Below, one piece after another: positions 25,097-33,327 of a stretch of 64,000 nucleotides of DNA (position 1 is its first letter; each line of letters opens with the position of its first letter). The translations under genes were made by a program, and so were the position numbers. The notes below the pieces were generated by a model. That model was not told where the DNA came from. It searched no databases and saw nothing but the letters and a program-made list of their open reading frames with translations. The stretch is from Pasteurella sp030783905 (lineage in GTDB: Bacteria; Pseudomonadota; Gammaproteobacteria; Enterobacterales; Pasteurellaceae), in assembly GCA_051122655.1 (NCBI GenBank), contig CP182107.1, positions 2,046,001-2,110,000 of the forward strand, given 5' to 3'.

Positions 25097-26029
25097 TTAC
25101 TTGCGGTTTAACCACGCCATATATTCTGCCACACCTTGTGCGACGGTTTTAAACGGCTTGTCATAACCAGCAGCACGCAATTTGTCTAAATTGGCTTGAG
25201 TGTATTCTTGGTAACGGCTTTTTAAATGCTCTGGGAATGGAATGGTCTCTATATCCGCTTCCGTTTTACCATGGAAGGTCACCACCGCTTTAGCGACTTC
25301 AAGGAACGACTCTGCATTGCCTGTACCCAAGTTATAAATGCCCGAAACCTTGTTTTGCCAACACCAAATATTCACCGCGGCCACATCGCCCACATACACA
25401 AAATCACGGCGGAAGTGTTCGCTACCCGCGAATAATTTTGGATTGTCTCCTTTTAAAATTTGGTTATTTAAATGGAATGCGACGCTTGCCATTGATCCTT
25501 TATGGTTTTCACGCGGTCCATACACATTGAAATAACGGAAGCCACAAACTGGTGAGTTCGCTTCTGGCAAAATAGCACGCACATATTGATCAAATAAGAA
25601 TTTGGAGTAACCGTACACATTTAATGGTGCTTCAAATTCACGTTCTTCACGGAATTCAGTTTTATCGCCATAGGTTGCCGCAGAAGAGGCATAGAAAAAT
25701 GGAATCTCACGATCTAAACAATAATGCAGTAACTCTTTTGAATATTCATAGTTGTTTTGCATCATATACTTGCCATCCCACTCGGTGGTGGCTGAACAGG
25801 CACCTTCATGGAAAATGACCTCGATATCACCTAAGTCATCGCCAGCGATGATCGAGGCAATAAAATCTTCTTTATCACAATAATCAGCAATATCCAAATC
25901 CACTAAATTGGCGAATTTTGTACCATCTTTTAAATTATCTACCACTAAAATATCTGTCCGGCCTAATTCGTTTAGAGCCTTCACAATGTTACTTCCAATA
26001 AAACCTGCACCGCCAGTTACGATAATCAT
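25097..26029 (-). CDS. hldD: ADP-L-glycero-D-manno-heptose 6-epimerase
   Basis: HldD (RfaD) converts ADP-D-glycero-manno-heptose to the L-glycero form, the last step in making the inner-core heptose of LPS. The Rossmann glycine loop is at the N terminus (MIIVTGGAGFIGSN), followed by the short-chain dehydrogenase catalytic YGYSKFLFD (Tyr-X3-Lys) and FRYFNVYGPRE. The frame reaches to 26080, but the ATG at 26029 starts at the conserved domain (310 residues) with AGAGGA nine bases before it. GmhB, an earlier enzyme of the same pathway, is encoded at 63.1 kb. Confidence 0.96.
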   Translation of the reverse strand: MIIVTGGAGFIGSNIVKALNELGRTDILVVDNLKDGTKFANLVDLDIADYCDKEDFIASIIAGDDLGDIEVIFHEGACSATTEWDGKYMMQNNYEYSKELLHYCLDREIPFFYASSAATYGDKTEFREEREFEAPLNVYGYSKFLFDQYVRAILPEANSPVCGFRYFNVYGPRENHKGSMASVAFHLNNQILKGDNPKLFAGSEHFRRDFVYVGDVAAVNIWCWQNKVSGIYNLGTGNAESFLEVAKAVVTFHGKTEADIETIPFPEHLKSRYQEYTQANLDKLRAAGYDKPFKTVAQGVAEYMAWLNRK

Positions 26030-26179
26030 AAAGCTTGTCCTCTGTTGGTTAATACTCACCGTATTGTAATGGATTTTCATCGAGTTGTGTTTAAGTATTT
26101 TTGACTTTATTCGAAAATGTACCGTGTATTTTTACTGTTTTTGCAGGATAAATGCCCTATGTTTAAGCCTTTTTGATGC

Positions 26180-26198
26180 TTATTCTTAGAAAGAATAA
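26180..26198. repeat. Inverted repeat upstream of deoC
   Basis: TTATTCTT and AAGAATAA separated by three bases, about 140 bases before the deoC promoter. It could be a distal operator, for example for DeoR, whose E. coli operators are 16-base palindromes acting over distance. The sequence differs from the E. coli site, so this is only a candidate. Confidence 0.3.
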
Positions 26199-26291
26199 CG
26201 TGTTGTGCCAGAGGGGGGGCGAGATCATATTTGAGGTAACAAGAGCAGACGCTAGTTTTATTGTTATTTTAATCACAAAAAAATAATTTTT

Positions 26292-26343
26292 TGTTAACTT
26301 TGTCACATTTTCTGTTTTATTTTCGTGTATAATATGCGCATAT
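26292..26343 (+). promoter_or_regulatory. deoC promoter with class II CRP site and operator-like palindrome
   Basis: TATAAT lies at 26328-26333 with no good -35. TGTTA-N6-TCACA at 26292-26307 matches the CRP consensus at nine of ten key bases. It is centred about 41 bases upstream of the expected start (near 26340), the spacing of class II CRP activation. The palindrome ATATGCGCATAT (26332-26343) overlaps the -10 and start and could be a repressor site. Confidence 0.65.
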
Positions 26344-26381
26344 CATTTAGGTATGACTAAATTGTCAATAAGGAAAGACGT

Positions 26382-27053
26382 ATGGAAGCAAAGAACATTG
26401 CACAGTTTATCGATCATACTGCGTTAACAGCAGAAAAAACGGAACAAGATATTATTCAATTATGCGATGAGGCGATCACACATCAATTTTGGTCCGTCTG
26501 CATTAATTCAGCCTATATTCCGTTAGCGAAACAACAGTTAGCGGGTACGTCAGTAAAAATCTGTACCGTGGTGGGGTTTCCATTAGGTGCGAATTTAAGC
26601 GCGGTGAAAGCTTTTGAAACGACAGAGGCGATCAAAGCGGGCGCGGATGAAATTGATATGGTCATTAACGTAGGTTGGATCAAATCAAATAAATGGGATG
26701 CTGTGGAAAAAGATATTGCAACCGTGTTAACGGCTTGTGCAGGCAAACCGTTAAAAGTGATTTTAGAAACATGCTTATTAACAAAAGAAGAAATTGTCAA
26801 AGCATGTGAAATTTGTAAAGCGCTTAATGTAGCGTTTGTCAAAACCTCAACAGGTTTCAATCGTGGTGGTGCAACAACGGAAGATGTTGCTCTGATGAAA
26901 CAAACCGTAGGCGATATTGGAGTAAAAGCGTCTGGCGGGGTGCGTGATACGGAAACAGCCATTGCAATGATTAATGCAGGTGCTACTCGTATTGGCGCAA
27001 GTGCAGGGATTGCGATTATTCATGGTTTACAGGATGTAAGTAGTACCTATTAA
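26382..27053 (+). CDS. deoC: Deoxyribose-phosphate aldolase
   Basis: DeoC splits 2-deoxyribose-5-phosphate into glyceraldehyde-3-phosphate and acetaldehyde, in deoxynucleoside catabolism. The Schiff-base lysine is Lys154 in AFVKTSTGF, and the second active-site lysine lies in VKASGGVRD. At 223 residues it belongs to the short DeoC type common in Gram-positives, not the 259-residue E. coli type. AAGGAAAGAC precedes the ATG. The adjacent deoR supports local control. Confidence 0.96.
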   Translation: MEAKNIAQFIDHTALTAEKTEQDIIQLCDEAITHQFWSVCINSAYIPLAKQQLAGTSVKICTVVGFPLGANLSAVKAFETTEAIKAGADEIDMVINVGWIKSNKWDAVEKDIATVLTACAGKPLKVILETCLLTKEEIVKACEICKALNVAFVKTSTGFNRGGATTEDVALMKQTVGDIGVKASGGVRDTETAIAMINAGATRIGASAGIAIIHGLQDVSSTY

Positions 27054-27071
27054 TAAATCCCTGAGCTTGCT

Positions 27072-27836
27072 ATGGAAAAAATGACTTCTCGCATTCAGAA
27101 ATTGGAACTTCTACTTAAGCAAATGGATAAACTTCATCTGCGAGATGCGGCAGAGATGTTGAATGTCTCTGAAATGACCATTCGACGTGATCTGGTTTCT
27201 TGTGCAAGCTCAGTGATTTTATTAGGCGGTTATATTGTTAAAGATCCCAAAATGCATGGGCATAGAGGTTATCGGATCTTTGAGCAACAAGAAAAACATA
27301 CCGCTGAAAAAATGTATTTAGGTAAATTAGCCGCGTCCCTGATTGAAGAGGGTGACGTGGTTTTTTTTGATTGTGGTTCAACGATTCCTTTTATTGCAAC
27401 ACACATTGATGATGGGTTGAAATTTACTGCGCTGTGTTGCTCAATTAATGCCTTTTTAGCGTTACAGGACAAGCCAAATTGTGAGTTGATTTTGTGTGGC
27501 GGTCACTATTCTCGTCATAATGCATTCTTAAATAACATTCAACGTCATAGTGAGTTAGAGATGATTTGCACGAACAAAGCTTTTATCTCCGCAGCGGGTG
27601 TTGATATCAAGCAAGGGGTAACTTGTTTTAATTTTGATGAGGCTAAAGCGAAGCAAAAGGCGATGGCGAAAACACAACAAGCCTTTTTGCTGGTGGATCA
27701 CAGTAAATTTAATCAAGTTGAACAAGCCTATATTGCCGAGCTTTCTGCCTTTGATACGGTGATTTGTGATCAACCCGCACCCAGTCTCTTTCTCGATAAG
27801 CTACCTAAATTAATGTGTAATACATTAACTCGGTAA
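27072..27836 (+). CDS. deoR: Deoxyribose-responsive repressor DeoR
   Basis: A 254-residue DeoR-family regulator. The N-terminal winged helix holds MDKLHLRDAAEMLNVSEMTIRRDL, and the C-terminal sugar-phosphate-binding domain holds LLGGYIV, FFDCGSTIPFI, CGGHYSRHNA and LLVDHSKF. Similarity to E. coli DeoR runs through the whole length, including LLGGYIV directly after the helix-turn-helix, so it is likely the true DeoR that represses deo genes and is released by deoxyribose-5-phosphate. It starts 18 bases after deoC and is probably cotranscribed, giving feedback control. A second ATG three codons in is possible. Confidence 0.92.
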   Translation: MEKMTSRIQKLELLLKQMDKLHLRDAAEMLNVSEMTIRRDLVSCASSVILLGGYIVKDPKMHGHRGYRIFEQQEKHTAEKMYLGKLAASLIEEGDVVFFDCGSTIPFIATHIDDGLKFTALCCSINAFLALQDKPNCELILCGGHYSRHNAFLNNIQRHSELEMICTNKAFISAAGVDIKQGVTCFNFDEAKAKQKAMAKTQQAFLLVDHSKFNQVEQAYIAELSAFDTVICDQPAPSLFLDKLPKLMCNTLTR

Positions 27837-27862
27837 TATTTCGTGCTATCCCGATGTGACGC

Positions 27863-28474
27863 TTAGTCGCTTGCTTTATGATGGGTATATTCTGCACCTT
27901 TAGCGAGCATACGTAATTGTAAGATCACTCTTTGTTTAAGCTGCTCACGTTCTGTTTTTTCCATATCTAAGGCATTCGCGCCAGCGGTAAATACAATGGT
28001 GACCATCCCTTCTGCTTGAACTTGTGCCACATATTGTGAATGGCGATTGCGTTGTGCGATATATTCGCTTAATTCATCAACAAAATGTTTGATTTCTCGC
28101 GCCGTGGCGGTGCGGAAAGCTTGTGAGGTGCCGGAACTTTCGCGCAGTAATAGACGAAACATATTGGGATTATTGGCGATAAACTCAAAAAAAGTTTCGA
28201 CGGAGATCACGATCACACTCCCGCCTTTTTCTAAGCGTTTACGTGCTTGACGCATTAACTGACGTAATACCAAGCCGGCCTCATCAACCATCGTTAGGCC
28301 GAGCTCATCCATATCTCTAAAATGCCGATAAAACGAGGTGGCTGCAATGCCGGCTTCACGAGCGACCTCACGCAGACTTAATTGAGAAAAACTTTTATCG
28401 GCAGTCAACTGATTAAACGCCGCGTCAATTAGTGCACGACGAGTTTTTTCTTTTTGTAATGCTCTCACACCCAT
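27863..28474 (-). CDS. fabR: TetR-family repressor FabR
   Basis: FabR represses fabA/fabB and tunes the ratio of unsaturated to saturated fatty acids in membrane lipids. The 203-residue protein starts MGVRALQKEKTRRALIDAAF and has the TetR helix-turn-helix LSLREVAREAGIAATSFYRHF, closely matching enterobacterial FabR. The regulatory C-terminal helices bind acyl-ACP or acyl-CoA in the family. It lies 22 bases downstream of oxyR on the same strand; oxyR and fabR are also near neighbours in E. coli. Confidence 0.93.
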   Translation of the reverse strand: MGVRALQKEKTRRALIDAAFNQLTADKSFSQLSLREVAREAGIAATSFYRHFRDMDELGLTMVDEAGLVLRQLMRQARKRLEKGGSVIVISVETFFEFIANNPNMFRLLLRESSGTSQAFRTATAREIKHFVDELSEYIAQRNRHSQYVAQVQAEGMVTIVFTAGANALDMEKTEREQLKQRVILQLRMLAKGAEYTHHKASD

Positions 28475-28496
28475 GTTGATTTTTCTTCACTCTGTA

Positions 28497-29393
28497 TCAG
28501 GCCAATACATTTTGTACTGAATGGCTAATGGTCTGAGCAATTTTCTCATAGCGATTTCGTAATGGTGAACCTGGTCGGTACACTAACGTAATGGCACGAG
28601 AAGGCTCGGGCGAGTGACAAGGAATGTATTTGACGCCAGTTCGATTTCCTTCATTGATCACCGCTAATTGAGGCATGAGCGTGATGCCAGTATTTGAGGC
28701 CACCATGTTGCGTAATGTTTCTAAACTGGTGGCTTGGAAATGTGCGTTTTCTTTTGCCCCCGCACTGAAGCAGTAACCAATCGTTTGATCGCGTAAGCAA
28801 TGTCCATCATCAAGCATTAACATTTCACAGCCATTTAATTTGTTCATCGCGATAGTGCTTTCATTCGCCCAAGGATGGGTTTCACTGACCGCTAAGAACA
28901 TGGCTTCATTAAAGATTGGCACTTCAATAAACATTTCGGTTTCCCGTACAGAAGCCACAATCGCGCAATCCAGGTGGCCTGTTTCTAATTGTTCTAATAA
29001 TTGATTAGTTTGGGCTTCATACAGGAACAGCTCTAAATCAGGAAAACTCTCTTGTAAGACTGGCATAATATAAGGCAGTAGGTAAGGTCCCACGGTAGGA
29101 ATGACACCAATATGTATTGGTCCAGTCATATCTTTACCTTGATTACTGGCCATTTCTTTGAGTAGTTTAACTTCTTTTAAGACATTTTTGGCTTGAGTGA
29201 CAAGGAGTAAGCCTGATTGGGTAAAAAGGACTTTACGGCTAGTGCGTTCTAATAAAATAATACCTAATTCATCTTCTAATTTACGGATTTGACCGCTTAA
29301 CGTTGGCTGGCTGACATGACAGGCATCTGCAGCACGGCGAAAATGTTTGTGTTCCGCAAGTGCCACGAGATATTCTAAGTCGCGGATGTTCAT
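28497..29393 (-). CDS. oxyR: Hydrogen peroxide sensor/regulator OxyR
   Basis: A LysR-type regulator of 298 residues. The N-terminal winged helix is MNIRDLEYLVALAEHKHFRR to CHVSQPTLSGQIRKLE. The redox switch cysteines are Cys199 and Cys208 in GHCLRDQTIGYCF, exactly as in E. coli OxyR; their disulfide turns the protein into an activator of peroxide defence genes. It is divergent from the peroxiredoxin-glutaredoxin gene with 135 bases between, and probably controls both. fabR follows directly. Confidence 0.96.
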   Translation of the reverse strand: MNIRDLEYLVALAEHKHFRRAADACHVSQPTLSGQIRKLEDELGIILLERTSRKVLFTQSGLLLVTQAKNVLKEVKLLKEMASNQGKDMTGPIHIGVIPTVGPYLLPYIMPVLQESFPDLELFLYEAQTNQLLEQLETGHLDCAIVASVRETEMFIEVPIFNEAMFLAVSETHPWANESTIAMNKLNGCEMLMLDDGHCLRDQTIGYCFSAGAKENAHFQATSLETLRNMVASNTGITLMPQLAVINEGNRTGVKYIPCHSPEPSRAITLVYRPGSPLRNRYEKIAQTISHSVQNVLA

Positions 29394-29414
29394 TTTGACC
29401 TCGTTATTGATAGA

Positions 29415-29488
29415 AACAATTAAAATTTTTAAATCAATTGTTGAGAACTATATCATAAATTTGACTAGAATTCATAAAGGAGTAAGAT
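29415..29488 (+). promoter_or_regulatory. Candidate OxyR site and promoter of the peroxiredoxin gene
   Basis: The half-site ATTGTTGAGAACTAT (29437-29451) fits the OxyR half-consensus ATAG-N-T-N3-A-N-CTAT except one base; a weaker second half lies at 29415-29429 in correct phase. It is followed by TTGACT (29461-29466), 16 bases, TAAGAT (29483-29488). OxyR bound just upstream of the -35 would suit activation, and the same site can repress oxyR on the other strand. Confidence 0.6.
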
Positions 29489-29528
29489 AGATCGTATTGT
29501 TTACTAATTAGTCTAAAGGAGATGTTTT

Positions 29529-30254
29529 ATGACATTAATGGAAGGAAAAAAAGTTCCTCAAGTGACATTCCACACTCGCCAAGGAGATCAATGGGTCGAT
29601 GTGACCAGTGCGGAATTATTTGATAATAAAACCGTCGTGCTTTTCTCATTACCAGGTGCATTCACGCCAACGTGCTCTTCCACCCATTTACCACGCTACA
29701 ATGAATTAGCTTGTGAATTCAAGGCATTAGGCGTGGATAGTATCATTTGCATGTCAGTCAATGATACCTTTGTGATGAATGCGTGGAAAGCCGATCAAGA
29801 GTGCGAAAACGTGATTGTGATTCCCGATGGTAATGGTGAATTTACTGAAGGCATGGGTATGCTTGTCGGGAAAGAAGAGTTAGGATTTGGTAAACGTTCT
29901 TGGCGTTATTCAATGCTTGTACGCAATGGCATTGTGGAGAAGATGTTTGTTGAACCACAAGAACCCGGCGATCCATTTAAGGTTTCTGATGCAGACACCA
30001 TGATCAAATACCTGAAACCAGACTGGCAAGCGAAACCTTCTGTTGCAGTGATCACTAAACCTGGTTGTCCATACTGTGCTAAAGCGAAAGCGTTATTAAA
30101 AGCGAAGGACTACACTTTTGAAGAAATTGTGTTAGGACGTGATGCCAGTACAATTTCTGTGCGTGCGATTACGGGCAAAACCAGTGTACCTCAGGTCTTT
30201 ATTGGTGGAAAATACATTGGTGGTAGTGAAGAGTTGGAAAAATATTTCGCCTAA
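29529..30254 (+). CDS. Peroxiredoxin-glutaredoxin fusion protein (PGdx)
   Basis: A 241-residue hybrid enzyme that reduces hydrogen and alkyl peroxides with electrons from glutathione. The N-terminal Prx5-type domain (about 1-165) has peroxidatic Cys49 in FTPTCSSTHLPRY. The C-terminal glutaredoxin domain (about 170-241) has the redox pair Cys180-Cys183 in KPGCPYCAKAK, plus TSVPQVFIGGKYIGG for glutathione binding. This fusion is well known from Haemophilus influenzae and a few other bacteria. AAAGGAG precedes the ATG. Its divergent pairing with oxyR indicates peroxide-induced expression. Confidence 0.95.
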   Translation: MTLMEGKKVPQVTFHTRQGDQWVDVTSAELFDNKTVVLFSLPGAFTPTCSSTHLPRYNELACEFKALGVDSIICMSVNDTFVMNAWKADQECENVIVIPDGNGEFTEGMGMLVGKEELGFGKRSWRYSMLVRNGIVEKMFVEPQEPGDPFKVSDADTMIKYLKPDWQAKPSVAVITKPGCPYCAKAKALLKAKDYTFEEIVLGRDASTISVRAITGKTSVPQVFIGGKYIGGSEELEKYFA

Positions 30255-30269
30255 ATTCCCTTTCATCAG

Positions 30270-30300
30270 AAAAAGTGCGGTGATATTACCGCACTTTTTT
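30270..30300 (+). terminator. Terminator from an inverted uptake-signal pair
   Basis: Perfect 12-base stem AAAAAGTGCGGT/ACCGCACTTTTT (30270-30281, 30288-30299) with six-base loop, between the convergent peroxiredoxin gene and slyX. A/T tracts on both sides let it serve both genes. Confidence 0.92.
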
Positions 30301-30308
30301 CATGTTTT

Positions 30309-30530
30309 TTAATAATGGGGTGGGGGTGTTTCTTCCGCTTGGCTAGCAATGTTGGAAGGTTGCATATCTTTGAACTTATTGACGAGATAGCGTAGCTGTA
30401 TCTGGATTTTGTCTATCGCAAATTGTTGTTCAATGATCACTTGATTTAACTCATCTAGGAGTTTCTCTTGAAACGTTGTTTTCATTTCTAATTCAGCGAT
30501 CCGCTGTTCAAGTGTATGCTCATTCGGCAT
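30309..30530 (-). CDS. slyX: SlyX family protein
   Basis: A 73-residue coiled-coil protein. Heptad-rich segments LEQRIAELEMKTTFQEKLLDEL and FAIDKIQIQLRYLVNKF are followed by a Pro-rich tail ending in PPPHY, the SlyX signature. Its function is unknown. It lies divergently next to fkpA, as in E. coli. Confidence 0.93.
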   Translation of the reverse strand: MPNEHTLEQRIAELEMKTTFQEKLLDELNQVIIEQQFAIDKIQIQLRYLVNKFKDMQPSNIASQAEETPPPHY

Positions 30531-30619
30531 GATTTACTCCTAAAAATAAATGTTGTGAAATTACCTATTCCGTTTTAACCTATCACAATTCGTTTTTGTA
30601 TTATAAAGGATTCAGTCTT

Positions 30620-31336
30620 ATGTTTAAAATTCAAAAGTTTTCCGCAATGAGCTTAATGCTAAGTGCGCTTATTTCTGGCAATGTATTGGCTAATACGGAA
30701 GCTAAATTTAATGATGACGCATCTTATGCGGTGGGGGTGTTATTAGGATCAAATGCAAAACAAATTGTAGACTCGCAAAAAGGCATAATTGAATACGACA
30801 ATACGCGTTTATTGGCGGGTGTGCAAGATGTATTAAATGGTAAGGTCGATCTTGATTCGAATAAACACATTACACAAACCTTACAACGTGTACAAGAAAA
30901 AGTGCAACAAGCGCAAACTGAGTTCTTAGCTGAGATGGCAAAGAAAGCGAAAGAAGAGGGCGATAAGTATCGCCAAGCATTTGAGAAAGAGTCGGGTGTG
31001 AAGAAAACTCAATCAGGTTTGTTATATCGTATTGAACAGGCGGGGACAGGAGAGGTGATTCGCCCAACTGATATGGTCACCGTTCATTATACTGGCAAAC
31101 TCCCAAATGGTGAGGTGTTTGATAGCTCGCGTGGTAAACCGGTGTCCTTCAAGTTAAATCAAGTCGTGCCAGGCTGGACTGAAGGTTTACAGTTGGTCAA
31201 AAAAGGGGGCAAAATTGAATTAGTTATCCCACCTGAATTAGCCTATGGGGAACAGGGGGCTGGACGCATTCCACCAAATGCAACATTACATTTTAATGTT
31301 GAGGTCGTTGACGTGAAAGCGGATACACAAAAATAA
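30620..31336 (+). CDS. fkpA: FKBP-type peptidyl-prolyl isomerase FkpA
   Basis: A periplasmic chaperone and proline isomerase. A signal peptide (about residues 1-25, ending VLA before NTEAKF) is followed by the helical dimerisation domain (ASYAVGVLLG to about 115) and a C-terminal FKBP domain with VTVHYTGKLPNGEVFDSS, VVPGWTEGLQL and PPELAYGEQGAG. The frame opens at 30596, but the ATG at 30620 starts a normal signal peptide and has AAAGGA upstream. Neighbourhood slyX-fkpA-yheO is the E. coli order. Confidence 0.93.
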   Translation: MFKIQKFSAMSLMLSALISGNVLANTEAKFNDDASYAVGVLLGSNAKQIVDSQKGIIEYDNTRLLAGVQDVLNGKVDLDSNKHITQTLQRVQEKVQQAQTEFLAEMAKKAKEEGDKYRQAFEKESGVKKTQSGLLYRIEQAGTGEVIRPTDMVTVHYTGKLPNGEVFDSSRGKPVSFKLNQVVPGWTEGLQLVKKGGKIELVIPPELAYGEQGAGRIPPNATLHFNVEVVDVKADTQK

Positions 31337-31345
31337 TTCAAAATC

Positions 31346-31378
31346 GACCGCACTTTTCAGTCATCATCAAGTGCGGTC
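31346..31378 (+). terminator. Inverted uptake-signal hairpin after fkpA
   Basis: GACCGCACTT (31346-31355) and AAGTGCGGTC (31369-31378) form a 10-base stem with a 13-base loop, followed by ATTGCTTTTT, a moderate T tract. Confidence 0.75.
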
Positions 31379-31408
31379 ATTGCTTTTTAAAGAAATGAGA
31401 ATAAGGCA

Positions 31409-32080
31409 ATGTTAACGGATAAACACCCTTTCACAGAGGAAGACCACACCATTTTACACTCTTATCAAGCAGTGGTAGATGGGGTGAGCGCGTTAATTGG
31501 ACGTCATTGTGAAATTGTATTGCACTCTTTAGAAGATTTAGAACGTTCCACGATCTGTATTGCAAATGGACATAATACCAATCGAAAAATTGGCTCGCCA
31601 CTCACTGATCTTGCACTGAAGTCCCTACATAATATGCAGACGGACAGTGTATCAAAACCTTATTTTACACGCGCCAAAAATCAAGGATTAATGAAATCGG
31701 TGACGATTGCTATCCGAAATAAACACCAACGCATTATTGGTTTGTTATGCATTAATATTAATTTGGATGTCCCCGTAGCTGAATTTATGCAAGCCTTTTT
31801 ACCGACACCCACGCAATCAGAAGCCTCACATGTAAATTTCGCCAGTTCTGTCGAAGAGTTAGTAGCACAAACTGTGGAAAAAACGATTGAAGAAGTGACG
31901 GCCGATCGTTTAGTGGCAAATAATAATAAAAATCGGCAAATTGTGATCTCATTGTATGAAAAAGGGATTTTTGATATTAAAGACGCGATCAATTTGGTGG
32001 CAGAGCGGTTAGATATTTCTCGTCATACGGTGTATTTATACATTCGGCAGTTAAAACAAGATTCGGACGAAACAAAATAA
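31409..32080 (+). CDS. yheO: YheO family PAS/HTH regulator
   Basis: A 223-residue protein with an N-terminal YheO-like PAS domain (about 10-125, HSYQAVVDGVSALIGRHCEIVLH) and a C-terminal helix-turn-helix (AERLDISRHTVYLYIRQLKQ). E. coli YheO is of similar build and sits in the same place before tusDCB. Its ligand and targets are unknown. Its last base is the first base of the tusD start codon, so it is likely cotranscribed and translationally coupled with the sulfur relay genes. Confidence 0.88.
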   Translation: MLTDKHPFTEEDHTILHSYQAVVDGVSALIGRHCEIVLHSLEDLERSTICIANGHNTNRKIGSPLTDLALKSLHNMQTDSVSKPYFTRAKNQGLMKSVTIAIRNKHQRIIGLLCININLDVPVAEFMQAFLPTPTQSEASHVNFASSVEELVAQTVEKTIEEVTADRLVANNNKNRQIVISLYEKGIFDIKDAINLVAERLDISRHTVYLYIRQLKQDSDETK

Positions 32081-32460
32081 TGCGTTACGTACTGTGTGTA
32101 AAACAACCTGCCTATGGTAAACAAGGGGCATTTTTAGCTTATCAGTTTGCGAAAGCCCTGTTGACAAAAGGGCACCAGATTACACAAGTGTTCTTTTTCC
32201 AAGATGGTGTCACGCATGGTAATGCCTTCCTTTATCCTGCGACAGATGAGTTTAACTTACAACATGCTTGGCAAGTATTGGCACAAGACGAACAAGTGCC
32301 TCTTCATTTATGCGTGGCGGCCGCACAGCGTCGTGGTGTGGTGGCACCGTTGACTTCCTCAACCATGCAACAAGATAATCTTGCCCCTTGTTTCGTATTG
32401 GCAGGATTAGGCGAATTCATTAAAGCCAGTCTTGAGGCAGATAGGGTGGTGTGCTTCTGA
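32080..32460 (+). CDS. tusD: Sulfur relay protein TusD
   Basis: TusD takes sulfur as a persulfide from TusA and, within the TusBCD heterohexamer, passes it to TusE and then MnmA for 2-thiolation of tRNA wobble uridine. The active cysteine is Cys78 in PLHLCVAAAQRRG, the same number as in E. coli. At 126 residues it is full length (E. coli about 128). Its stop TGA shares a base with the ATG of tusC. Confidence 0.95.
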   Translation: MRYVLCVKQPAYGKQGAFLAYQFAKALLTKGHQITQVFFFQDGVTHGNAFLYPATDEFNLQHAWQVLAQDEQVPLHLCVAAAQRRGVVAPLTSSTMQQDNLAPCFVLAGLGEFIKASLEADRVVCF

Positions 32461-32819
32461 TGAAATTAGCCTTTGTTTTTCGTTCAACTCCTTTTGCTAG
32501 CGCGAGTACGCGTGAAGGACTCGATGCTTTATTGGCCGCAACCGCTTTTTGTGATGAACAAGACATTGCGGTCTTTTTTCTTGATGATGGCGTTTTTTCA
32601 TTGCTCACCCAGCAGCATTCCGCCCAAATTTTGCAAAAAGACGTGGTCAGTATGTTCAAACTACTGGATTTATATGAGATCGATCAACGCTATATTTGTG
32701 CAGACTCACTAGCGAGATCCAACATGAGCGAGTCAGACTGCATAATTACTTGCCAACAAATGCAACGTACTGATTTACTGACCTTATTAGGTAAAGCAGA
32801 ACGAGTACTCACATTTTAG
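32460..32819 (+). CDS. tusC: Sulfur relay protein TusC
   Basis: A 119-residue DsrF-like subunit of TusBCD (KLAFVFRSTPFASASTREGLDALLA at the N terminus). It has a structural role in the complex and no catalytic cysteine is required. A GTG at 32451 would add three residues, but the ATG at 32460 overlaps the tusD stop by one base, the usual coupled arrangement. tusB follows nine bases later. Confidence 0.93.
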   Translation: MKLAFVFRSTPFASASTREGLDALLAATAFCDEQDIAVFFLDDGVFSLLTQQHSAQILQKDVVSMFKLLDLYEIDQRYICADSLARSNMSESDCIITCQQMQRTDLLTLLGKAERVLTF

Positions 32820-32828
32820 GAAGGGATT

Positions 32829-33116
32829 ATGTTATATACGTTTGCCGAAGCATCTTATCCTGAACGGTTGCTCGTTGACTATCTTCAACGCGCTACACCA
32901 CAAGATGCGATTGTGTTGTGGCAAGATGGGGTCTATCTTTGTCTAAAATATCCTGATCTTTTTCTATCACTTGAAGCGCCTTGCTATGCGTTAGACATTG
33001 ATATGATGGCACGCAATATGCAGTCTTTGATTAACGTGAATGAGATCATTAAGCCCATTTCTGTCACGCAATTGGTTGAGCTGAGTGAAAAACATTTTCC
33101 CCAATTTGCCCTTTAA
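32829..33116 (+). CDS. tusB: Sulfur relay protein TusB
   Basis: A 95-residue DsrH-like subunit of TusBCD (MLYTFAEASYPERLL; DAIVLWQDGVYLCL; YALDIDMMARNM). AGGAAGG lies upstream of the ATG. In E. coli tusB is directly followed by rpsL; here the same, with a 211-base gap holding the strong rpsL promoter. Confidence 0.92.
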   Translation: MLYTFAEASYPERLLVDYLQRATPQDAIVLWQDGVYLCLKYPDLFLSLEAPCYALDIDMMARNMQSLINVNEIIKPISVTQLVELSEKHFPQFAL

Positions 33117-33218
33117 TCGCATGGAGGGGAAGGGATTTGCCTACAATCTGTTCGTCAGTTGTACTCATCTTGAGCGATTTATCCCAATGGCTGGACTGAA
33201 ATTAGATTTGTCTAATTC

Positions 33219-33248
33219 TTGACATTATTTGGCTGTCTTCATTATAAT
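33219..33248 (+). promoter_or_regulatory. Promoter of the str operon
   Basis: Consensus TTGACA (33219-33224) and TATAAT (33243-33248) with an 18-base spacer, followed by a GC-rich AGCGCGTC discriminator, typical of growth-rate and stringently controlled promoters. Start near 33255, leaving a leader of about 73 bases before rpsL. Confidence 0.88.
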
Positions 33249-33327
33249 AGCGCGTCTATTTCTGTGTGAAATAGAATTCGTATAAAACATTCTTTTATGA
33301 ATAATTGTTAAAACTGGAGCTTTTTTA

